From Planctomycetota bacterium (GTDB lineage Bacteria > Planctomycetota > Planctomycetia > Pirellulales > Pirellulaceae): a stretch of DNA of 21,037 bases. The stretch spans positions 1 through 21,037 of the forward strand of contig JAJDEH010000236.1 of the NCBI GenBank assembly GCA_029259935.1. The letters run 5' to 3'. A program made the translations under genes and the position numbers. Of the stretch, positions 15,787-21,037 are shown in pieces. The notes under the pieces were generated by a model. That model did not search any database, was not told where the DNA came from, and saw only the letters and a list, made by a program, of their open reading frames with translations. The stretch's first letter is position 1, and each line of letters begins with the position of its first letter.

Positions 15787-17082
15787 CTATTTAGCGGGTT
15801 TTTCCTTGCCGAACTGCTTTTTTAGCGTGCCAATTTCCTTTTCCAGGGCCCGGATATGCTCCTGCTGCCGCTCAATCACGTTGTGATATCGGCGGACGGC
15901 CGTTTCAAGCAGCTTGAGCTGGTCCATTTCGGTCGACGTGACGTCGTCCTCGCCGTCGGCCAATTCCCGCACCGAGCCCTGGCGATTCCGCTGCAGCGAG
16001 TTTTCCAGGGCCAGCCGGCTGATCTGAATCTTGGGCCCAATAAGCTGACTGAGCTTATTTCGCTCGTCGGCTCCAACCGGCAGGGTACCGCCAAGTGTCA
16101 CCTCGACCTCTTGCGGCTGCCCATCTCGCTTGACAAGAAACGACACCGTATCACCCGGCTGCTTGAACAATGTGGGACCGATCGCCTGATAGACCGATCG
16201 AATCTTAACGCCATCGACCGCCACGATCTGGTCGCCTTTGCGGATCCCCGACCGGTCGGCGGGACCACCCGCGGTCACGCGTCGAACAACCACCTGATCC
16301 ACGTTTCCGTCGATCTGCATACCGACCACGGGGCGACGCCACGGAATGAAAATGGCCTCGCGCTCGTTCGATTTCAATTTGTCGCTGAACTTCTCGTCGT
16401 ACAGCCGCACCAGCCGCCGGACATGTTGGGTGGGGACCGCGTAGACCCAGCCCCGGCTGTCTTGCGACGCGTCGACGCCAACAATAATCCCTAGCAACTT
16501 GCCGTGTTGATTGACGACCGGCGATCCGCTGGATGTTTTGGTACTCGACAGGTTGCACTGCAGCAGAGGTGGATAGGTCGATCCAGGCAGGCGACGGTCG
16601 ATTCCGCTTACCATGCCAAAGGAGACGACCGGCTGTTCCACTCCCCATCCCGAAGCGCTGATCACCCACGACCCGACCTTGGGGACTTCCGCCGCCAACT
16701 CCACGCCCGGCCGTTTGCGATCCTCGATTTCAAGCAGCGCCAGGCCCGACGGTTCGTCGAACACACGTCCCCGAGCCTGTGCTTGGCCGCCGCCGGAAAG
16801 TGTAATCCGAAAGTCGGCTTTTCCATCCGTCGGCAAGGGCGCGACCACGAGGCCCCGGCCCAGCAAACAGCCGCTGAAAACGGTGACATTTTGCAAGCTT
16901 TCGTCGCGATCGACTTGCTTGCTGTCTTGGCCGTCTTTGCGAGAGCCCGCGCGAATCGTAACCGTGGTGGCCTGAATTTTTTCAGCGGCCTTTTCGAAGC
17001 TAGGTAGCGTCTGGGCGGAAGTCGCGGTGACAAAAACAACACCCAGCATCCAACCAGCGGCACTCAGGGGGAAACGGTCCAT
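15787..17082 (-). CDS. Exported trypsin-fold/PDZ protein, probable pseudoprotease
   Basis: 431 residues from ATG 17082; a longer frame to 17190 would put 36 residues ahead of the signal peptide and is unlikely. The signal peptide is about 1-23 (AAGWMLGVVFVTATSA). Residues 27-232 follow the DegS/HtrA S1 layout, but the motif that normally holds the catalytic His reads GRGLVVAPLPTDG (75-87) with no His, and the usual DLAVL stretch is SGLALLEIE (112-120) with no Asp. The Ser region TSSGSPVVN (183-191) keeps a Ser. A complete PDZ domain (about 252-331) contains AGGPADRSGIRKGDQIVAVDG. The C-terminus (386-425) is a predicted coiled coil. It should bind peptides in the periplasm without classical proteolysis. 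It lies between the sigma-operon and the Hint gene on the same strand. Confidence 0.85.
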   Translation of the reverse strand: MDRFPLSAAGWMLGVVFVTATSAQTLPSFEKAAEKIQATTVTIRAGSRKDGQDSKQVDRDESLQNVTVFSGCLLGRGLVVAPLPTDGKADFRITLSGGGQAQARGRVFDEPSGLALLEIEDRKRPGVELAAEVPKVGSWVISASGWGVEQPVVSFGMVSGIDRRLPGSTYPPLLQCNLSSTKTSSGSPVVNQHGKLLGIIVGVDASQDSRGWVYAVPTQHVRRLVRLYDEKFSDKLKSNEREAIFIPWRRPVVGMQIDGNVDQVVVRRVTAGGPADRSGIRKGDQIVAVDGVKIRSVYQAIGPTLFKQPGDTVSFLVKRDGQPQEVEVTLGGTLPVGADERNKLSQLIGPKIQISRLALENSLQRNRQGSVRELADGEDDVTSTEMDQLKLLETAVRRYHNVIERQQEHIRALEKEIGTLKKQFGKEKPAK

Positions 17083-17240
17083 CACACAACGTGGGCGGAG
17101 GAAGCCGGGAGATTGTGGGAGACGAATATTCACGGGCAACAGACTTCGGTGGTTCGCGCTAAGCAGTGCTTCCAGCCTCGCCGTGTACACATTTGATCAC
17201 GTCGCTGAAGATTTTCGCACGCACAAAATAGAGGAAAACG

Positions 17241-17837
17241 CTATATCGACAAAGTCGCCTTCGAACCCTCGCCGTCTTCCAGCAAATCCAGCAAGCCCTC
17301 CGCTTCGGGTCCGCTCGCTTCTTGCAGCAGCAGGACAGGAGTCAGCTTCGTGGGTAGAAAGGGTTGGGGCGATTCCAATTCCGGTGACATTTCGACCAGG
17401 CTTCCACTGGCCGGTTCGGTCATTGTTTCAACTGGCTGATTGTCGGTAACGAGTCGCGGGAAAGGATCGTGTGGCCGTTGAAAAACCCCACTGGCAACCA
17501 GCGCCAGCGGCACCGCGATCAACAATGCAACGACCGTCAATGTCGAGGCGATGACGGCGGTCTTCTTGGTTTTGCCAGCGGGCAACGTACTTGCGGCCAC
17601 GACTTTTGCTGGACCATTCCCAGGCTCTTCAAGGTCGAAGCGACTTGCCGGATAGGCCGTGGACAATTGATCGGCATCACAGCGCAGTTGGCCGGCCAAT
17701 TGCTCCAGTTCGACAGGCAAACTGAACTCATTCGAATCGTCCCCCATCTCATCGCCGGGCACGACGTCATGGCGGGGCTCGGCATCATTGCGGGCCACGG
17801 AATCATGGCGGGCCACGGCGTGTGGCTTAAACTGCAT
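17241..17837 (-). CDS. Single-TM membrane protein overlapping the sigma gene, candidate anti-sigma factor
   Basis: 198 residues. The start ATG (17837) lies inside the 3' end of the ECF sigma gene, an 11-base overlap that suggests translational coupling. The cytoplasmic part (1-92) has a degenerate six-residue repeat (8-31) and a helical stretch VELEQLAGQLRCDADQLSTAYPA (split by eye at 42-64). A basic stop-transfer KTKK precedes one TM helix (93-117). The outer part is acidic and Pro/Glu-rich. It lacks the HxxxCxxC zinc anti-sigma motif, so assignment as anti-sigma rests on position and topology only. An alternative is a sigma-linked membrane protein of unknown role, as often follows ECF genes in planctomycetes. 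Confidence 0.7.
   Translation of the reverse strand: MQFKPHAVARHDSVARNDAEPRHDVVPGDEMGDDSNEFSLPVELEQLAGQLRCDADQLSTAYPASRFDLEEPGNGPAKVVAASTLPAGKTKKTAVIASTLTVVALLIAVPLALVASGVFQRPHDPFPRLVTDNQPVETMTEPASGSLVEMSPELESPQPFLPTKLTPVLLLQEASGPEAEGLLDLLEDGEGSKATLSI
17745..17816 (-). repeat. Four degenerate 18-bp tandem units at the anti-sigma N-terminus
   Basis: Four consecutive 18-base units on the minus strand encode VARHDS, VARNDA, EPRHDV and VPGDEM (residues 8-31). The first three share the codon skeleton GxGxCCCGCxATGA; the fourth has drifted. Confidence 0.75.
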
Positions 17838-18393
17838 GGCTTATGTCCTCTTGGGGAAACTCTGGGAACTCACAGAGGTTTTCTTCGTCATTGTCCAGCA
17901 TGCGACGCAGAGCGGCCAAGCCGTGAAAAATACGCGACTTGACGGTCCCCAGCGGGCATTCCAGCACTTCGGCGATTTGGTCGTACCGTAATCCTTCACT
18001 GAACCGCAACACCAATGCATGCCGCTGGCCGTCGGGCAGTCGCTCGACCCATCCCCACAATCCATCCTTCCACTCCGTCACCTGCACCCGCGTATCGGCG
18101 GCGGGTTGGGCGCGGTCGGTGCGACTTCCGTCGTCCCACAGCACTTGTAGTTTCTTTTTCCGCATCCCGTGCCGACGCCTTTCACGACGATCGAGGTTGA
18201 GCAGAATTCCGTACAGCCACGTATAGGGACTGCTGTGACCCTTAAACCGATCGGCTTGCGAAGCAAGTATCAGGAACGTTTCTTGGGTCAGGTCGTCGGC
18301 GTCCCACGGATTTCCAGACAACACCAGCGCCGCGCGGTAAATCCGCGCAAAGTATTCGCTTGTGACTTGCTGAATATCGAGTTTTTCAACCAT
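17827..18393 (-). CDS. ECF-type RNA polymerase sigma factor
   Basis: 188 residues, typical for extracytoplasmic function sigma factors (region 2 and region 4 only). Region 2 covers about 14-78, with DADDLTQETFLIL (31-43, core polymerase contact) and SSPYTWLYGILLNLDRRE (54-71, promoter melting and -10 recognition). Region 4 covers about 116-167, with RLPDGQRHALVLRF and the helix-turn-helix LRYDQIAEVLECPLGTVKSR (135-154) for the -35 element. A short acidic tail (DNDEENLCEFPEFPQED) follows. ATG 18393 has GGAG six bases upstream. The following membrane protein gene overlaps it. The region upstream is divergent with glycogen synthase. Confidence 0.93.
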   Translation of the reverse strand: MVEKLDIQQVTSEYFARIYRAALVLSGNPWDADDLTQETFLILASQADRFKGHSSPYTWLYGILLNLDRRERRRHGMRKKKLQVLWDDGSRTDRAQPAADTRVQVTEWKDGLWGWVERLPDGQRHALVLRFSEGLRYDQIAEVLECPLGTVKSRIFHGLAALRRMLDNDEENLCEFPEFPQEDISHAV

Positions 18394-18697
18394 TGCGGCT
18401 CCGAACAGCCCGAGTCGGGGGACGCCTTCATCTTACCCGCTCGTGCGCCTCATGCCCACAACGCCGTTGCTTCAGTTGTGTGCCTCAACCCGGCGATTTG
18501 GTTCAATAATCCTTCGAAATCGCCTTGTTTTTCCCTAGCCCGCGCCGAACGAGCGTGCATTGAAAGAGTATGCCAGCGTCTGCTTGCCAGCGGGGCACCC
18601 TCATTAAGCCTAGTCCGCTTTTCGGGTGGCCTCGACGCGATAAGAAAAATAGGTAAGGTGGAGCGGAAATTCACGCACTTTTCGGGACCTAGCCGCT
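18394..18697. other. Divergent intergenic region, sigma gene / glycogen synthase gene
   Basis: 304 bases without a supportable gene. It must hold the promoters of both flanking genes. The best candidate for the sigma gene is listed separately; I see no convincing promoter for glycogen synthase, no terminator and no riboswitch-like structure. Confidence 0.7.
18430..18458 (-). promoter_or_regulatory. Candidate promoter of the ECF sigma gene
   Basis: On the minus strand TGGGCA (18453-18458) and TAAGAT (18430-18435) are 17 bases apart, each 4/6 to the housekeeping consensus. The -10 box lies 36 bases before the ATG. Weak; an ECF autoregulatory promoter cannot be excluded. Confidence 0.3.
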
Positions 18698-20188
18698 TTG
18701 AACATTCTGTTGGCCACCAGCGAGGCGGTTCCTTTCGCCAAGACGGGCGGCCTGGCGGACGTCTGTGGGGCACTGCCCATCGAGTTGGCCAATCTCGGAC
18801 ACCAACCGGTCCTGTTCATGCCGGCCTACCGACAGGTACACGCTTGCGCGGCCCCGATTGAACCGACCGGAGTCGTTTTTGACATCCCCATTGGCGGCAA
18901 GACGGTGCGGGGCCAATTGCTGAAGAGCCAACTGCCTGGCAGCGAAGTGCCTGCTTACCTCGTGCAACAAGACGACTACTTCAACCGGGCGGAACTCTAC
19001 ACCGAGCAAGGAACGGATTACAAGGATAACTGCGAGCGATTCGTTTTCTTTTGCCGGGCCGTGATGGAGTCGGTGCGGTTGCTCGACCTATCCATCGACG
19101 TGGTTCACTGCAACGACTGGCAGACCTGCCTGATTCCGACCTACATCAAACTGGGCACGATTCCGCAATCCCGGCTTCAACATGCCGCCACGTTGCTGAC
19201 GATTCACAACATGGCCTATCAAGGCAGCTTTTGGCACTGGGACATGCTGCTGACGGGCATTGATTGGAAACACTACAACTGGCGCGAGATGGAAGCTTAC
19301 GACCGCCTCAATCTGCTCAAGGCGGGAATTGTCTTTTCCGACTCGATCAACACGGTCAGCCCCAATTACGCTCAAGAGATTCAGCGCCATCCACAGGGCT
19401 GCGGTTTGGAAGGCGTCTTGCGACATCGTAGCGGGGTCGTCAGCGGCAATACCAACGGCGTCGATTACAATGTATGGAATCCGGCAACGGACCCGCACCT
19501 AGCGGCCAACTACACTCCCGGCCGGTTCCGCCCTGGAAAAAGTAAATGCAAGGCGGCACTGCAGGAAGACTTGGAATTGCCGGTCCAGCCGGACAAGCCG
19601 CTGATCGGGCTGGTAGGCCGCTTGGCCGACCAAAAAGGCTGGGACCTCATCCTGGAGGTGATGGCCCAGTGGCTCAAAACACGACCGGGCCAATGGGTCA
19701 TTCTGGGAACCGGCCAGCCGGAATACCACAAGGCGCTCTTCACGCTGGCGTCGCAATATCCAGACAAGCTGGCCGTCAAACTTACGTTCTGTGACAAGTT
19801 GGCTCACCGCATCGAAGCGGCGTCGGATATGTTCGTCATGCCCAGCCGCTTCGAACCGTGCGGACTGAATCAGCTCTACAGTTTGAAGTATGGAACCGTC
19901 CCCATCGTCCGCCAAACCGGCGGCCTCGCCGACACCATCGCCGATACGACCGACGAGTCGCTCGCAGCGGGCACGGCGACCGGCTTCACCTTCCGATCTT
20001 ACGACGCCCCTTCGCTGGAACGAGCGCTCGGCCGCGCATGCGAAGTGTATTCCAACGAACCCAAGGTCTGGAACCAAATCATCAAGACCGGCATGCAGCA
20101 AGACTGGTCTTGGAACCGCAGCGCCGCGGAATATGTCGAACTCTACCAAACCACGATCGCTCGACGCCAAGCGAGTGACAACCAGTAA
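18698..20188 (+). CDS. glgA: Glycogen (starch) synthase, GT5 family
   Basis: 496 residues, full length. The enzyme transfers glucose from ADP-glucose to the non-reducing end of growing alpha-1,4-glucan in the cytoplasm. The nucleotide-sugar motif KTGGLADV is at residues 15-22. Further family motifs in order are VVHCNDWQT, LTIHNMAYQG, INTVSPNYAQEI, GNTNGVDYNVWNP, and GLVGRLADQKGWDLI at the start of the second Rossmann domain. RFEPCGLNQLYSLKYGTVPIVR carries the catalytic-region Glu386, followed by QTGGLADTI. The start is TTG at 18698: an in-frame TAG at 18650 and no ATG or GTG between leave no earlier choice, and the protein then opens on MNILLATSEAVPFAKTGG as expected. Whether it uses ADP- or UDP-glucose is not fixed by these motifs, though GlgA with KTGGLADV normally uses ADP-glucose. 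Confidence 0.95.
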   Translation: MNILLATSEAVPFAKTGGLADVCGALPIELANLGHQPVLFMPAYRQVHACAAPIEPTGVVFDIPIGGKTVRGQLLKSQLPGSEVPAYLVQQDDYFNRAELYTEQGTDYKDNCERFVFFCRAVMESVRLLDLSIDVVHCNDWQTCLIPTYIKLGTIPQSRLQHAATLLTIHNMAYQGSFWHWDMLLTGIDWKHYNWREMEAYDRLNLLKAGIVFSDSINTVSPNYAQEIQRHPQGCGLEGVLRHRSGVVSGNTNGVDYNVWNPATDPHLAANYTPGRFRPGKSKCKAALQEDLELPVQPDKPLIGLVGRLADQKGWDLILEVMAQWLKTRPGQWVILGTGQPEYHKALFTLASQYPDKLAVKLTFCDKLAHRIEAASDMFVMPSRFEPCGLNQLYSLKYGTVPIVRQTGGLADTIADTTDESLAAGTATGFTFRSYDAPSLERALGRACEVYSNEPKVWNQIIKTGMQQDWSWNRSAAEYVELYQTTIARRQASDNQ

Positions 20189-20209
20189 CACATCCCAGGC
20201 GCTCTTTCT

Positions 20210-21037
20210 CTACTGTCTCACAAACTTCTGAAGCGAAGGACAGTCTTCACCGAACAGCTCACGCATTCCGGATGCGGACCTGGTCACTTCGCCAACGTAG
20301 AGATCGCCGCGAGAATCCAGCCAGAGGTCGTGCGTCGCGGCAAAGTCGCCAGGGGCATACGGATCGTCGCCCCCACCCCAGCGACTTTGAAGCTCGCCGG
20401 AGCGCTTAAACACACTGATTCGGCCACCCGTCTCGTGCGGCCTTGGATCGGGAGTTCCAACGCGCCAACCTAGCTCGGCAACATACACGTTGTCGTCCGC
20501 ATCGAACACGACATTGCACGGACGGGCCACGTCGGTCCATTGCTCGATGAACTCGCCATCGGCCGTGAACCACTGTAACCGGCTGTTCTCGCGATCCGCC
20601 ACCACCACGCGTCCCTTGCTATCCACGGCAATCCCATGTGGAATTTTAAACTGGCTTGGACCATCGCCGGGCTGGCCCCACGACACCAAATGTTCGCCGG
20701 TGGCCGAGAACTTATGAATGCAGCAATTCCCATAACCGTCGCTGACATACATCTCGCCCTCAGGTGAGAGCGCCAGGTTCGTGGGCTGATTGAACGGAGC
20801 CCCGGGTCGTTGAATGGTTCGATAGTCCGAGTTCTCTGCTCCGGTGTCGCTCGGCTGTCCGCTCGTTCCCAGCGTCATCAGGAGTTGCCCGTCGAGCGTG
20901 AATTTTCGCACGGTGTGGTCTAGATCATCGGTCAGATAAATCGTGTCGTCCGGTCCGATCCAGATTCCATGCGGCCGGACAAATTCGCCGGCACCCCACG
21001 ACCGAATAAAGTCGCCATTCGCTTCAAACACCATCAC
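20210..21037 (-). CDS. Partial NHL-repeat beta-propeller protein
   Basis: The frame is open to the right edge, so the N-terminus is missing; 275 residues are visible and the end is at TAG 20210-20212. Successive NHL-type blades are visible, each with a pattern of hydrophobic-D-x-x-(G/D)-x-(V/I)-Y-(V/L)-(A/T/S)-D: GPDDTIYLTD, SPEGEMYVSDGYGN, DSKGRVVVADRENSRLQ, DADDNVYVAE and DSRGDLYVGE. The spacing and blade sequences resemble peptidyl-alpha-hydroxyglycine alpha-amidating-lyase-like propellers, frequent in planctomycetes and often exported. No enzyme activity can be assigned from the visible part. Convergent with glycogen synthase, 21 bases apart, with no evident terminator between them. Confidence 0.85.
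   Translation of the reverse strand: MMVFEANGDFIRSWGAGEFVRPHGIWIGPDDTIYLTDDLDHTVRKFTLDGQLLMTLGTSGQPSDTGAENSDYRTIQRPGAPFNQPTNLALSPEGEMYVSDGYGNCCIHKFSATGEHLVSWGQPGDGPSQFKIPHGIAVDSKGRVVVADRENSRLQWFTADGEFIEQWTDVARPCNVVFDADDNVYVAELGWRVGTPDPRPHETGGRISVFKRSGELQSRWGGGDDPYAPGDFAATHDLWLDSRGDLYVGEVTRSASGMRELFGEDCPSLQKFVRQ

Noticed and set aside
15856..16494. Plus-strand open frame (212 codons) inside the PDZ gene
   Set aside because: Shadow of the PDZ gene; no start signal or recognisable domain.
1..21037. CRISPR array, insertion sequence, tRNA or phage remnant
   Set aside because: No regularly spaced repeats, transposase or integrase motifs, terminal inverted repeats or tRNA-like cloverleaf were seen on reading both strands; a tRNA search by covariance model was not possible here.

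Overview
The window looks like a chromosomal stretch from a planctomycete, probably of the Pirellulales type; this is inferred from protein style, not from a marker gene. The signs are a J-like/TM/lectin-like protein opening with a 'FDPYFKWLGI' type start, a secreted 3-keto-disaccharide hydrolase domain (DUF1080) protein, a HEAT-like protein ending in a Hint domain, a TPR-like protein with a DnaJ-type cysteine-rich tail, an ECF sigma factor followed by a one-helix membrane protein, moderately GC-rich DNA, and frequent weak Shine-Dalgarno sites with TTG starts. I see no phage, transposon, CRISPR, rRNA or tRNA.

Layout. 1-2.1 kb: 3' part of a large repeat/zinc-knuckle protein (+), cut by the left edge. 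2.2-3.4 kb: ATP-grasp ligase (-). 3.6-6.4 kb: a two-gene + strand unit, ketopantoate-reductase-like enzyme then a GH3-family acyl-adenylating amide synthetase, divergent from the ATP-grasp gene. 6.6-8.7 kb: voltage-gated-type K+ channel with a C-terminal zinc ribbon, followed 16-28 bases later by the J-like/TM/lectin-like protein. 8.7-10.6 kb (-): small secreted protein and an MFS exporter. 10.9-12.1 kb (+): DinB-family protein and a DUF1080 protein with a readable promoter, ribosome site and terminator. 12.1-12.5 kb (-): zinc-ribbon membrane protein. 12.8-13.6 kb (+): tandem PilZ protein. 13.7-18.4 kb (-): in transcription order, ECF sigma factor, overlapping membrane protein (candidate anti-sigma), exported trypsin-fold/PDZ protein lacking catalytic His and Asp, and the HEAT-like/Hint protein. 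18.7-20.2 kb (+): glycogen synthase. 20.2 kb to the right edge (-): partial NHL-repeat protein.

The most interesting parts are (1) the 13.7-18.4 kb strand block, which places a sigma/membrane-regulator pair next to a DegS-shaped but catalytically incomplete PDZ protein and an exported protein carrying an apparently intact autoprocessing Hint domain with a 16-residue tail and no toxin; and (2) the 2.2-6.4 kb block, where two chemically different amide-forming ligase families flank a 2-oxoacid reductase. Functional links within both blocks are inference.

Gene-free gaps are short. Those of roughly 200-300 bases (6395-6602, 9142-9386, 10644-10874, 12533-12811, 15541-15786, 18394-18697) contain only regulatory candidates listed separately, and no additional gene that I can support.
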